Assembly (NCBI RefSeq): GCF_003148805.1
Contig: NZ_QGGX01000010.1
Location: 124,001-188,000 of the forward strand
Direction of reading: 5' to 3'
DNA from: Aminobacter sp. AP02
GTDB lineage: Bacteria > Pseudomonadota > Alphaproteobacteria > Rhizobiales > Rhizobiaceae
Length of the DNA stretch: 64,000 nt
Part shown: in pieces, positions 26,067 to 35,139 of the stretch
Layout of the letters: every line of letters starts with the position of its first letter
How positions within the stretch are numbered: the stretch's first letter is position 1
Notes under the pieces: generated by a model
Told to the model about the DNA's origin: nothing
The model's database searches: none
The model's input: the letters and a program-made list of their open reading frames with translations, nothing else
Position numbers and translations under genes: made by a program

Positions 26067-27041
26067 ATGACCGCACGCGACGACATCATCGACCTCGGCA
26101 AACGCATCGGCCAGTCGATCATCGGCCAGGATGCCATGGTCGAGCGCCTGTTGCTGGGGCTGTTGAGCGACGGCCATCTGCTGGTCGAGGGCTTGCCCGG
26201 TCTTGCCAAGACCCGCGCCATCAAGAGCCTTGCCAAGAACCTCGACGCCAAGCTCTCGCGCGTCCAGTTCACGCCCGACCTTCTGCCGTCCGACATTACC
26301 GGCTCGGAAGTCTATTTCACGGAAGCAGGCAAAGGAGAGTTCAGGTTCCAGCAAGGACCTATCTTTGCCAATCTCGTTCTCGCCGACGAGATCAACCGAG
26401 CGCCCGCCAAGGTGCAGTCCGCTCTGCTGGAGGCGATGGAGGAGCGGCAGGTCACCGTTGGCGGCGACAGCCACCCATTGCCCGAATTGTTCCTCGTCAT
26501 GGCAACGCAGAACCCGATCGAGCAGGAAGGCACCTATCCGCTGCCCGAGGCGCAGCTCGACCGTTTTCTGATGCACGTGCGGGTCGACTATCCGGCCCGC
26601 GAAGCCGAGGCCCAGATCATGCGGCTGGTGCGGGGGGAAGAAAACAGCAGCGGCAAACCCGCAGGCAAGCAGGCGGCCAAGCTCGACCAGAAATCGGTCT
26701 TCGATGCGCGCCAGCAGATCGGTGCAATCACCGTTTCCGAACCGGTCGAGAACTACATCGTTGCCCTCGTCTACGCGACACGCGAGCCGGCCAAGCTAGA
26801 CAAGGACCTGGCAAGCTGGATTCAGGTTGGTGTCAGTCCGCGCGGTTCGATCGGGCTCGACAAGGTGTCTCGCTCCAACGCCTGGCTCAACGGACGTGAC
26901 TATGTCAGTCCCGACGATGTGAAGGCGGTGGTGCATGACGTTTTCCGTCATCGCCTGATATTGTCCTACGAGGCGCATGCCGCCGGCGTCACCGCCGACC
27001 AGGTGGTCGACCGTGTCGTTGAACTTGTGGCGGTGGCCTGA
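26067..27041 (+). CDS. MoxR-family AAA+ ATPase
   Basis: The 324-residue ATPase has Walker A 'GLPGLAKT' (42-49), Walker B 'LVLADEINRAP', sensor 1 'VMATQNPIEQEGTYPLPEAQ' and a C-terminal lid. These are hallmarks of MoxR AAA+ proteins, which act as chaperones for von Willebrand factor A proteins and metal-enzyme maturation. It is the first of six tightly packed genes (MoxR, DUF58, DUF4381, two VWA proteins, BatD-like), a classic arrangement in which MoxR remodels the VWA partners at the inner membrane. GAGGT precedes the ATG. Confidence 0.92.
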   Translation: MTARDDIIDLGKRIGQSIIGQDAMVERLLLGLLSDGHLLVEGLPGLAKTRAIKSLAKNLDAKLSRVQFTPDLLPSDITGSEVYFTEAGKGEFRFQQGPIFANLVLADEINRAPAKVQSALLEAMEERQVTVGGDSHPLPELFLVMATQNPIEQEGTYPLPEAQLDRFLMHVRVDYPAREAEAQIMRLVRGEENSSGKPAGKQAAKLDQKSVFDARQQIGAITVSEPVENYIVALVYATREPAKLDKDLASWIQVGVSPRGSIGLDKVSRSNAWLNGRDYVSPDDVKAVVHDVFRHRLILSYEAHAAGVTADQVVDRVVELVAVA

Positions 27042-27052
27042 CGGAGGCATCC

Positions 27053-28057
27053 ATGGGTTTCTCCTTGTCGGCTCTTGGACGGTCGAAGGGCCTGGTCAAG
27101 CCGCGCAACGCTGTGCCGGCGCCGGCGAAGGGTGTCTATACGACCGTCGATGAACTGGTGGCGCTGGAGGCCGCGGCACGAGATTTCAATTTCCTCCGCA
27201 AGCAGCCCGTCAATCGCCTGCTCGCCGGCCGCCATGCCTCCAACATGCGGGGGCGCGGGCTTTCCTTCGAGGAACTGCGCGACTATCTGCCCGGCGACGA
27301 CGTCCGCACCATCGATTGGCGGGTGACGGCGCGCACCGGCAAGCCTTTCGTTCGCGTCTATGACGAGGAGAAGGACCGGCCAGCGCTGATCGTCGTCGAC
27401 CAGCGCATGAACATGTTTTTCGGCAGCCGCCTGATGATGAAATCGGTGTCGGCGGCGGAGACGGCGGCGCTCTGCGCCTGGCGGGTGATGAACCTCGGCG
27501 ACCGCGTCGGCGGCTTAGTCTTCAACGACACCCGCATCGACGAGCTGAGGCCTCATCGCAGCCGGGCCGCCGTCATCCAGCTCGCCGGTGCGATCGCCGG
27601 GCAGAATGCCGAATTGAGGGCAGACTTGTCCGATCATCGCGGCTCGGGCCAACTCGACCTTGCACTCGAGGCTGTGGCCAATGTCGCGCGCCACGATCAT
27701 CTGGTCATCGTCATCAGCGATTTTGAAGGCCACGGCCCGCGCACCCGCGACCTGCTGTTGCGGCTGACCATCAGCAACGACGTGATCGCGGTGCTGGTCT
27801 ACGATCCTTTCATGCTCGACCTGCCTGAGACCGGCCAAATCGTCGTCAGCGGCGGCAGCATGCAGGCCGAGCTGCCGCTCGGACACGGCAAGGTCAGGGG
27901 CGGCGTCGCGGATTTTGCCAGAAAACGCGGCGAGGAGTTAATGGCCTGGCAGCAGGAGCTGGGCCTGCCGATGCTTTTGGTTTCCGCAGCCGAGGCAACT
28001 GCACCGCAACTGCGCCGCACGCTCGGCCAGCTTGCCTGGCGGCAGAGGAGGCGGTGA
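27053..28057 (+). CDS. DUF58 domain protein of the MoxR/Bat operon
   Basis: The 334-residue protein carries the DUF58 core: 'GRHASNMRGRGLSFEELRDY', 'GDDVRTIDWRVTARTGKPFV' and 'DRPALIVVDQRMNMFFGS'. The C-terminal half resembles a VWA-like fold but lacks a full MIDAS. There is no membrane segment. DUF58 proteins pair with MoxR ATPases in almost all such operons; their biochemical role is not settled. The ATG is 11 bases after the MoxR stop with a GGAGG site. Confidence 0.9.
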   Translation: MGFSLSALGRSKGLVKPRNAVPAPAKGVYTTVDELVALEAAARDFNFLRKQPVNRLLAGRHASNMRGRGLSFEELRDYLPGDDVRTIDWRVTARTGKPFVRVYDEEKDRPALIVVDQRMNMFFGSRLMMKSVSAAETAALCAWRVMNLGDRVGGLVFNDTRIDELRPHRSRAAVIQLAGAIAGQNAELRADLSDHRGSGQLDLALEAVANVARHDHLVIVISDFEGHGPRTRDLLLRLTISNDVIAVLVYDPFMLDLPETGQIVVSGGSMQAELPLGHGKVRGGVADFARKRGEELMAWQQELGLPMLLVSAAEATAPQLRRTLGQLAWRQRRR

Positions 28058-28059
28058 CG

Positions 28060-28587
28060 ATGGAGCCGGTACAGTCCCAACAGGATCCGCTGACCAGACT
28101 GGCACTGGAAAAACTGGATGACATCGCCGTTCCGCCGCCGGTGTCATGGATGCCGCAGACCTGGGGTTGGGCGCTGCTTGCGCTGATAGCCGCTGCACTG
28201 CTGCTCCTTGCCGTGTGGCGCTGGCACAGGCGGCGCGTCGCCAACCGCTACCGCCGCGAAGCGCTTGTCGAGCTGGGCCGCATCGAGCAGGAACTCGGCG
28301 ATACCAAAACGCGGGCCGAGGCGCTTGAAGCCATGCCCGAACTGCTCAAGCGCGTCGCACTCGCGGCTTGGCCGCGCGATGCCGTGGCCTCGCTCAGCGG
28401 CGGAAACTGGCTCGCTTTCCTGCGCAAGCATGGCGGCGAAAAATCCTTTCCTGAGCCGGCCGCACAACTGCTCGACGATCTCGAATACCGTTCGAGGCAA
28501 ACACGCGCGAGCGTCAGCGAAGACGATGCGCGCATGTTTGCGGCTTCAGCACGCCGATGGATCGAGGGCCACGTTGTATCAGCTTGA
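28060..28587 (+). CDS. DUF4381 membrane protein of the MoxR/Bat operon
   Basis: The 175-residue protein has one transmembrane helix near residues 30-55 ('WALLALIAAALLLLAVW') preceded by 'ISVPPPVSW'-like sequence (here 'IAVPPPVSWMPQTWGW'), typical of DUF4381. A basic cytoplasmic helical domain follows. It is predicted to be an inner-membrane component that meets the DUF58/VWA proteins. The ATG is chosen over a GTG two codons earlier because AGGAGG is eight bases upstream of it. The 3' end overlaps the next gene by 14 bases. Confidence 0.85.
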   Translation: MEPVQSQQDPLTRLALEKLDDIAVPPPVSWMPQTWGWALLALIAAALLLLAVWRWHRRRVANRYRREALVELGRIEQELGDTKTRAEALEAMPELLKRVALAAWPRDAVASLSGGNWLAFLRKHGGEKSFPEPAAQLLDDLEYRSRQTRASVSEDDARMFAASARRWIEGHVVSA

Positions 28588-29581
28588 GTATCCATGGTTG
28601 CTCGCGGTGCTGCCGCTGCCATTGCTCATCTGGTGGCTGGTGCCGGCCTATCGCGAGGAAACCGCCGCGATCCGCATCCCGTTCTTTGGCGAGGTGGCCG
28701 ATGCCGCCGGCGTGGTGCCGACGCAAGGTTCGGTCATACCCCGCACCAATTGGGCGCAAAGGCTGCTGGCGCCGCTGTGCTGGTTTCTCATCGTGCTGGC
28801 TTTGGCCCGGCCGCAGTTTGTCGAGCCGCCGATCACCAAGACCGAGCCGCAGCGTGACCTGATGCTGGCGCTCGACCTGTCGCAATCGATGGACACGCGT
28901 GATTTTCGCGATCCGTCCGGCCAGATCGAAGCCCGCGTCGACGCCGTCAAGCAGGTGGTCAGCGATTTCGTCAAGCGCCGGCAGGGTGATCGCGTCGGAC
29001 TGATCGCCTTTGGTGATGCTCCATATCCTCTGGTCCCGTTCACGCTCGATCATCTCACCGTCCAGACCATGATCGAGGACGCTTTGCCGGGCATGGCCGG
29101 GCCTCGAACGGCGCTGGGCGATGCCATCGGCCTTGCCATCAAGATGTTCGCCGACAGCAAGGCGCCGGAAAAGGTGCTGGTCGTCTTGACCGACGGCAAC
29201 GATACGGCAAGCAAGATGCCGCCGGACCGCGCGGCCGATATCGCCAGCCAGAACAAGATCGTCATTCACACGGTCGGCATCGGCGACCCTGGGGCCACGG
29301 GCGAAGACAAGCTCGACGTCGGCGCGTTGGAAAAGATCGCCGCGACGACCGGCGGTCGCTACTTCTTCGGGCAGGACCAGAGCCAGCTCGAGGATATCTA
29401 CGCCACCCTCGACAAGATCACGCCCGCCAACCAGACCACGCTTTCCTGGCGCCCCAAGATCGAGCTGTTCAGCTACCCCTTGGGCGCTGCATTGCTTTTG
29501 CTGATCGCCTATCACCTGTTTGCCTGGCTGTGGGTCGTGTTGCGCCGCGCGCCGGCCGAGCGGGTGGGGCAGGTCTCATGA
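28574..29581 (+). CDS. BatA-type von Willebrand factor A membrane protein
   Basis: The 335-residue protein has N-terminal membrane helices ('YPWLLAVLPLPLLIWWL' and a second near residue 65), a VWA domain (about 90-290) with a complete MIDAS ('LALDLSQSMDTRD', D-x-S-x-S, and 'LTDGNDT'), and a C-terminal helix. It starts at a TTG inside the upstream gene, with GAGGG six bases before it. Family members begin with the same 'YQLEYPW'-like sequence, and no ATG fits. It ends in an ATGA overlap with the next gene. BatA-type proteins work with BatB/BatD and MoxR in envelope stress or aerotolerance in other bacteria. Confidence 0.88.
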   Translation: MYQLEYPWLLAVLPLPLLIWWLVPAYREETAAIRIPFFGEVADAAGVVPTQGSVIPRTNWAQRLLAPLCWFLIVLALARPQFVEPPITKTEPQRDLMLALDLSQSMDTRDFRDPSGQIEARVDAVKQVVSDFVKRRQGDRVGLIAFGDAPYPLVPFTLDHLTVQTMIEDALPGMAGPRTALGDAIGLAIKMFADSKAPEKVLVVLTDGNDTASKMPPDRAADIASQNKIVIHTVGIGDPGATGEDKLDVGALEKIAATTGGRYFFGQDQSQLEDIYATLDKITPANQTTLSWRPKIELFSYPLGAALLLLIAYHLFAWLWVVLRRAPAERVGQVS

Positions 29582-31143
29582 TCGCGGATTTTCATTTCCT
29601 CCGGCCTTGGTGGCTTTTGGCAATTCTTGCCGCCATTGCGTTGGTGTTCCTATTGTCGCGGCAAACCGATGTCCGCTCGCGCCTGCGTGGCCTCATCGCC
29701 TCGCATCTCCTCGAAAATCTCGTCATCGACCGGCAGAGCAGCAAACGCTGGCGACCGGTGCATTTTGTCGCCCTCCTCATTGCGCTTGGCGCCGTTGCCA
29801 TGGCCGGGCCGACATGGCAGCGCGAGCAACCGCCTTTCGTCGAGGACAGGGCGCCGCTGGTGCTGGTGATCGACGTCTCGCAGACGATGGACGCCATCGA
29901 CATCACGCCCTCGCGGCTTGAGCGGGTCAAGCTCAAGGTGCAGGACCTGCTCAAGCTGAGGCCCGGCGGTCGTACCGCTGTCTACGCCTATGCCGGTTCC
30001 GCCCATATGGTTCTGCCGCTCACCGACGACGCCGATCTCGTCAAGACCTATGTCAACGCACTGCAGACGAGGGTCATGCCGGTTCCGGGCAAGGATACCG
30101 CCAAGGCGCTCGAGGCCGCCGAAGCGGGGCTGAAAAACGAAGAGGTGCCGGGCACGCTGCTTTTCCTGACCGACGGCGTCGAACCGGCCGCGACGGAAGC
30201 CTTCAAGCGCCATACCGGCAACAATGAAATCATGGTCTTGGGCGTCGGAACCGCCGAGGGCGGACCGGTCAAGACGGGGGAGGGAGAGTTCCTGTCAGAG
30301 GGCGGAGGCCGCGTCATTGCGAAACTCGACGTTGCGCAATTACAGGCTCTTGGGCGCGATGCCGGGGTTCGCGTCGCCACCATCACCATGGACGACAGCG
30401 ATGTCGGCTGGATCGCCCAGCGCGTGCAAAGCCATTTGCAGGCAAAGCTCGCCGAAGGCCAGACACGCTGGCTGGATGTCGGCTGGTGGCTCACAATTCC
30501 CATCGCCGTGCTGGGTGCGTTCTGGTTCCGTCGCGGCTGGACGGTGCAATGGGCCTGCGCGGCAATGATCGCAGCCACCCTTGCAGCGCCAGGCCGTGCC
30601 GATGCGGCCGAGTTCGATTTCGCAGGCATGTGGCTGACCCCAGACCAGCAGGGACGGCTCGCCTTCGACAAGGGTGACTATGCGGGTGCCGCGGCGCATT
30701 TCAGCGATCCCATGTGGCGCGGAGTCGCGCTCTATCGGGCGGGTCAATTCAGCGACGCCATCGATGCCTTCGCGCAGGTGAGGAAAGCCGAGAGCTACTA
30801 CAATCAGGGCAATGCGCTCGCGCAACTCGACAAGCTCGACGAGGCGGTGACCGGTTTCAAGGAAGCCCTCAAGCTGAAGCCCGACTGGCCGCAGGCCAAG
30901 GCAAACCTGGCCATTGTGGAAAAGCTCATTGCCCAGAAGAAGGACGAAGAGGACGAGCAGCAGCAGGATCCCAATGAAAAGCCGGACCAGATCCAGTTCG
31001 ATGACAAGGGCAAGAAGGGCAAGGCGGGCACTGTCGACCTGGCGCAGCAGACGGCTGACATGTGGATGCGCAACATCCAGGTAACGCCCACCGACCTTCT
31101 GGCCCGCAGGTTCGCCCTTGAAGTGGCGGGGACGAAACGATGA
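29578..31143 (+). CDS. BatB/BatC-like fusion: VWA domain plus TPR repeats
   Basis: The 521-residue protein has N-terminal membrane helices (about 8-25 and 55-75), a VWA domain (about 85-270) with MIDAS 'VLVIDVSQTMDAID' and 'FLTDGVEP', and membrane helices near 310-350. A tetratricopeptide region (about 370-460) contains 'YNQGNALAQLDKLDEAVTGF', and a highly charged tail follows. In Bacteroides these are separate BatB and BatC proteins; the fused form is common in proteobacteria. The start codon overlaps the BatA stop (ATGA). The TPR part probably faces the periplasm and recruits partner proteins (inference). Confidence 0.88.
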   Translation: MIADFHFLRPWWLLAILAAIALVFLLSRQTDVRSRLRGLIASHLLENLVIDRQSSKRWRPVHFVALLIALGAVAMAGPTWQREQPPFVEDRAPLVLVIDVSQTMDAIDITPSRLERVKLKVQDLLKLRPGGRTAVYAYAGSAHMVLPLTDDADLVKTYVNALQTRVMPVPGKDTAKALEAAEAGLKNEEVPGTLLFLTDGVEPAATEAFKRHTGNNEIMVLGVGTAEGGPVKTGEGEFLSEGGGRVIAKLDVAQLQALGRDAGVRVATITMDDSDVGWIAQRVQSHLQAKLAEGQTRWLDVGWWLTIPIAVLGAFWFRRGWTVQWACAAMIAATLAAPGRADAAEFDFAGMWLTPDQQGRLAFDKGDYAGAAAHFSDPMWRGVALYRAGQFSDAIDAFAQVRKAESYYNQGNALAQLDKLDEAVTGFKEALKLKPDWPQAKANLAIVEKLIAQKKDEEDEQQQDPNEKPDQIQFDDKGKKGKAGTVDLAQQTADMWMRNIQVTPTDLLARRFALEVAGTKR

Positions 31144-32453
31144 GCTTCGTCGCCCGCTGCCTGGCTGTCCTGCTTTTCGCGCTCGTATCGGTCGTGCCGC
31201 TTCATGCCGCCGAACCTCTCATTCGGGTCGACATCCTGACGCCGGCTCCCATCGTTTCGGGCCAGCAGGTTCAGGTCCAGGTCGATGTGCTGGTGCCGAA
31301 TTTCTTCATGTCGGCGCCGCAGTTTCCGAATTTCGACATTCCAAACGCCGTCGTTACCTTGCCTGATGTGCGGGCGGTAAACCTCGTCGAGACAATAGGC
31401 GGGGAGAGTTTTTCGGGCATTCGGCGGCTGTATTTCGTTACTCCGCAAGCGCCAGGCGATTATGTGCTGCCGCCAGCGACAATCACATTCGCCTATGCCG
31501 CGGTCCCCGGGCAGGCGACCAAAGGATCGGTCACGCTGCCGCCGGCCAAGTTCACCGTTGCCGGCGTGCCCGGCGCCCCGGCCGGAAATGTGGCCGCCGC
31601 CACCGCGCTGACGGTCACTCAGACTGTCGATCCGGAGCCCAAGGGCCTCAAGACCGGCGACACTCTGGTTCGTACAGTTACTGTCAGTGCCCAGGGCATG
31701 CAGGCGATGATGATCCCCGTACCGGATTTCACCGCGCCCGACGGCGTTCGCATCTATCCTCATGATCCCGTGCTCTCCGACCAGGAGGGAAGCGGCAAGC
31801 GTGTCGACCGCGTCACCTATGCCTTCGAAAAGCCGGGCAGCTACGTTTTGCCCGCTGTCGAGGTCGGTTGGTATGACCCGGCATCGCAAAAGCATGCGAC
31901 GGCGCGGGCTCCCGAGATCTCGGTGTCGGTTGCCGATGTCGCCGCATTCAAGCCTGCCATCGCGCCGCCGCCAGCGCCTGAGGAACCAGCGCCGGCCAAG
32001 TGGAAAGCATGGCTGAAATACTGGCCGTGGTTCGTGGCGGTGGCAGTTGCGCTGGCGGCCTTGGCGTGGCTCGTTACAACCGCCTTGCCGCGCCTGCATG
32101 GTTGGCGACACGCGCGGCGTTTGGAGCATGAACAATCCGAGCCTGCCTACTTCCAGCGCCTTGAAGAAGCGTGCCGCGCGGGTCGCTTGCCTGAAATCTA
32201 TTCGGCCCTCGATTCCTGGTCGCGTCGGGCAGGTATTGCGCCGGTGTCCATGTGGCTACGCCAAAACGGAGATGAGGCAGCGCAACAAGAATTAGCGCGC
32301 TTCGAAAGTGCCATCTTCGCAGCAAAGCCGGATTCCACGCCCTGCAATCCCCAGAAACTGCTGGGCGGATTAGCACCCGCCAGGAAGCGGTGGCTGGCAA
32401 GCCACGCGGGTAGAACCGTTTCATCCTCGGCCTTGCCTGCGCTCAATCCCTGA
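31140..32453 (+). CDS. BatD-like exported protein with one C-terminal membrane helix
   Basis: The 437-residue protein begins with a signal peptide ('LAVLLFALVSVVPLHAAEP'). Periplasmic beta-rich domains follow ('IRVDILTPAPIVSGQQVQVQ', 'GDYVLPPATITFAYAAVPG'), then a proline-rich linker, a transmembrane helix near 300-320 and a cytoplasmic helical tail. This matches BatD/oxygen-tolerance-type proteins, though it is shorter than typical BatD. The start overlaps the upstream stop (ATGA). It closes the six-gene MoxR operon. Confidence 0.8.
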   Translation: MSFVARCLAVLLFALVSVVPLHAAEPLIRVDILTPAPIVSGQQVQVQVDVLVPNFFMSAPQFPNFDIPNAVVTLPDVRAVNLVETIGGESFSGIRRLYFVTPQAPGDYVLPPATITFAYAAVPGQATKGSVTLPPAKFTVAGVPGAPAGNVAAATALTVTQTVDPEPKGLKTGDTLVRTVTVSAQGMQAMMIPVPDFTAPDGVRIYPHDPVLSDQEGSGKRVDRVTYAFEKPGSYVLPAVEVGWYDPASQKHATARAPEISVSVADVAAFKPAIAPPPAPEEPAPAKWKAWLKYWPWFVAVAVALAALAWLVTTALPRLHGWRHARRLEHEQSEPAYFQRLEEACRAGRLPEIYSALDSWSRRAGIAPVSMWLRQNGDEAAQQELARFESAIFAAKPDSTPCNPQKLLGGLAPARKRWLASHAGRTVSSSALPALNP

Positions 32454-32468
32454 ACAGCGAGCAGGGTG

Positions 32469-32639
32469 TCAGCTGACGGTCTTTTCTTTTTTCTGTTCGC
32501 AGTCCCGTCCCTGGCCGCTCGGCTTGGGGCAGTTTTCCCCTGTGCATTCCTGAGCTTGTGCACGAGTGGTGAATTGCCACGACGTGGCCGGCGCTGCCAG
32601 CAGACAGAAGATGGTAACTGCGAAAAGAAGCACGCGCAT
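32469..32639 (-). CDS. tiny secreted cysteine-containing protein (56 aa)
   Basis: The reverse strand encodes a 56-residue peptide with a signal peptide ('MRVLLFAVTIFCLLAAPATS') and a mature tail containing 'QECTGENCPKPSGQGRDCEQ' and a lysine-rich end. GGGAGAGAGAC precedes the ATG, a good ribosome site. Short secreted proteins with a C-x4-C pair after 'Q-E' occur in rhizobia from my general knowledge, with no known function. The gene lies in the otherwise empty 425-base gap between the Bat operon and the carbonic anhydrase gene, on the opposite strand to both. Confidence 0.6.
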   Translation of the reverse strand: MRVLLFAVTIFCLLAAPATSWQFTTRAQAQECTGENCPKPSGQGRDCEQKKEKTVS

Positions 32640-32878
32640 GTCTCTCTCCCCGAAGCGTTCTGGAAAGGTCGCGACCGATGTCGCAGTGTCAACGGCGGGT
32701 TCACCCTATCGTTGCAGGCGTTCCGTCGCGGCCGGCAGCGCAGCATATCCCAACTGCCGGCGCGGTAAAGCACCAGGGGACTCATCTGCTGGTTGAGCCT
32801 GGGCTTCGTGTACAAATCCGAAGTGGCGGCCATCGCTTCGTCGCGGTTTTGCATTTGCCGCGACGGCATTTTTTGTTT

Positions 32879-33535
32879 ATGGCCAAACGCATGTCGCATC
32901 TGCCCGAGACACTGCTCACCGGTTACCGCAACTTCATGACCGGTCGCTATGCGGCCGAGACTGATCATTACAAATCTTTGGCGCGAGAGGGTCAGTCGCC
33001 CGAGACAATGGTCATAGCCTGTTGCGATTCCCGCGCTGCGCCTGAAACCATCTTCAATGCTGGCCCCGGCGAACTGTTTGTAGTCCGTAACGTCGCCAAT
33101 CTCGTGCCGCCCTATTCGCCGGACGGCGAATTCCATTCCACCTCGGCCGCGCTCGAATTCGCCGTGCAGGCGCTCAAGGTGAAGAACATCGTGGTGATGG
33201 GCCACGGACGTTGCGGTGGCATCCGGGCGGCGCTCGATCCCAATTCGGCGCCGCTGTCTCCCGGTGACTTTATCGGCAAATGGATGAGCCTGGTCGCCCC
33301 TGCCGCAGAGACGGTGACCGGCAATACGATGATGACCCAGACCGAGCGGCAGACCGCGCTCGAGCGCATTTCGATCCGCTATTCGATAGCCAATCTGCGC
33401 ACGTTTCCATGCGTGAAGATCCTTGAGCAGAAGGGTCGGCTGGAAATCTTTGGCGCCTGGTTCGATATCTCGGCGGGCGAGTTGTGGCTGATGGACCGCA
33501 ATACCGGCGACTTCGAACGCACGGCCATCGCCTGA
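32879..33535 (+). CDS. beta-class carbonic anhydrase
   Basis: The 218-residue enzyme has the beta-carbonic anhydrase zinc motifs 'ACCDSRAAPE' (C49, D50, R52) and 'MGHGRCGG' (H109, C112). It interconverts CO2 and bicarbonate in the cytoplasm. The start is not certain: the ATG used has no clear ribosome site, and a second ATG lies four codons later. It stands alone, with no carboxysome or cyanase gene nearby. In this window CO2 is released by the amino-acid decarboxylases and formate dehydrogenase, so a bicarbonate-supplying or pH role is possible (inference). Confidence 0.92.
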   Translation: MAKRMSHLPETLLTGYRNFMTGRYAAETDHYKSLAREGQSPETMVIACCDSRAAPETIFNAGPGELFVVRNVANLVPPYSPDGEFHSTSAALEFAVQALKVKNIVVMGHGRCGGIRAALDPNSAPLSPGDFIGKWMSLVAPAAETVTGNTMMTQTERQTALERISIRYSIANLRTFPCVKILEQKGRLEIFGAWFDISAGELWLMDRNTGDFERTAIA

Positions 33536-33655
33536 GCGTTCTCTGCTGGCCCCATCTCAATGACTTGAATGGTTTGATGTCTCCAGCCTAGGCTTGCGGG
33601 ACTGACGTTGCCATGGGCGCCTGTGCCCATTGCTGCGCCAGGGGAGAGCCAGTTG

Positions 33656-35137
33656 ATGACCGTAGACCAGACCCGCCATTCGCTCGACGGCCGCCATCGC
33701 CCGATGTTCATTGGCGGCGCGTGGGTAGAGGCCGCGTCCGGCCAGACGATGGAGACCCGCAATCCCGCCACCGGCGAGATTATCGCCACCGTGCCGCGGG
33801 GCGGCAAGCGAGACATCGAACGCGCGGTCGCTGCCGCTCGCAACGCCTTTGACGGTCCATGGAGCCGTTTCAAGCCGCATGAGCGGCAGAAGCTGTTGCT
33901 GAAGATCGCCGATCTGTTCGAGCGTCACTGGGAAGAGATTTGCGTTTCCGACACCACCGACATGGGCCTGCCCATCGTCAGGGCGCGGGGCAACGCCAAC
34001 CGAGTTCTCGGCATGCTGCGTTATTACGCCGGCATGGCCACGGCCATCCATGGGCAGAGCATCCAAAATTCGCTGGCTGGCGATATCGTCTCTTACACTC
34101 GTAAGGAACCCGTGGGCGTCGTCGGCGCCATCATCCCGTGGAATGCTCCGACCGCCGCCTCGGTCTGGAAGATCGGCCCCGCGCTGGCAACTGGCTGCAC
34201 GGTTGTCCTGAAGCCGTCCGAGGAGGCGCCGCTGACGCCGCTTCTGATCGCGGAACTGATGGCTGACGCCGGCGTCCCTGATGGTGTCGTCAACATCGTC
34301 ACCGGCACCGGCCCCGAGGCTGGCGCGCCGCTCGCCGAACATATGGGCGTCGACAAGATCGTCTTCACCGGCTCCACCGCCACCGGCCAGAGCATCGTCC
34401 GCGCCTCGGCCGGCAATCTCAAGCGCGTGTCGCTCGAACTCGGCGGCAAGTCGCCGGTCATTGTCTGTGCCGATGCCGATCTCGAGCGTGCCGTGCCGGT
34501 CGCCGCGATGTCGGTCTTCGCCAATTCCGGCCAGATCTGCATCGCGGGCTCCAGGCTTTTCGTCGCGCGCTCCATCCATGACGAATTCGTCGCGCGACTG
34601 GCGGCCTATGCCGGCGCATTGCGCATCGGCAACGGCATCGATCCGAACACCGAAATCGGCCCGCTGATTTCGCCGCGCCAGCTCGACCGGGTCCAGGGAT
34701 ATCTGCGCGCCGGCACGGAGGAGGGCGCCCGGCTCGTCGCTGGCGGCAATAGGCTGTCGGATGGCGCCCTCGCGGCCGGCAATTTCGTGGCGCCCACTGT
34801 CTTTGCCGGTGTCTCCGACATCATGCGCATTGCGCGCGAGGAGATTTTCGGCCCGGTCATCTCGGCACTGTCCTTCGACACGCTCGACGAGGTGGTGCGG
34901 CGTGCAAACGACACCCCTTATGGCCTTGCCGCCGGTGTCTTTACCCGCGACCTTGCCACCGCTCACCAGCTGTCGCGGCGGCTTCATGCGGGCTCCGTAT
35001 GGGTCAACACCTACCACGCCATCGACCCTGCCGTGCCTTTCGGCGGCTACAAGATGAGCGGCTACGGGCGTGAGGGCGGTGCCGAGCACCTCGACGAATA
35101 TCTCAACACCAAGGGCGTTTTCATCCGGATCGACTGA
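33656..35137 (+). CDS. NAD(P)-dependent aldehyde dehydrogenase
   Basis: The 493-residue protein has all the ALDH superfamily active-site features: N163 in 'IIPWNAP', the cofactor-binding 'FTGSTATG', the general base E261 in 'LELGGKSP' and the catalytic C295 in 'NSGQICIAGSR'. It oxidises an aldehyde to the acid; the substrate cannot be read from sequence. The gene is not obviously in an operon: the carbonic anhydrase ends about 120 bases upstream and the next gene is convergent with only two bases between the stops. GGGGAGA lies eight bases before the chosen ATG. Confidence 0.9.
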   Translation: MTVDQTRHSLDGRHRPMFIGGAWVEAASGQTMETRNPATGEIIATVPRGGKRDIERAVAAARNAFDGPWSRFKPHERQKLLLKIADLFERHWEEICVSDTTDMGLPIVRARGNANRVLGMLRYYAGMATAIHGQSIQNSLAGDIVSYTRKEPVGVVGAIIPWNAPTAASVWKIGPALATGCTVVLKPSEEAPLTPLLIAELMADAGVPDGVVNIVTGTGPEAGAPLAEHMGVDKIVFTGSTATGQSIVRASAGNLKRVSLELGGKSPVIVCADADLERAVPVAAMSVFANSGQICIAGSRLFVARSIHDEFVARLAAYAGALRIGNGIDPNTEIGPLISPRQLDRVQGYLRAGTEEGARLVAGGNRLSDGALAAGNFVAPTVFAGVSDIMRIAREEIFGPVISALSFDTLDEVVRRANDTPYGLAAGVFTRDLATAHQLSRRLHAGSVWVNTYHAIDPAVPFGGYKMSGYGREGGAEHLDEYLNTKGVFIRID

Positions 35138-35139
35138 GC

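Noticed and set aside
32466-32768. A 100-codon plus-strand frame after the Bat operon
   Set aside because: It overlaps the better-supported minus-strand secreted peptide, which has a signal sequence and ribosome site.
33557-35089. A 510-codon minus-strand frame
   Set aside because: Antisense to the aldehyde dehydrogenase gene with no protein motif.
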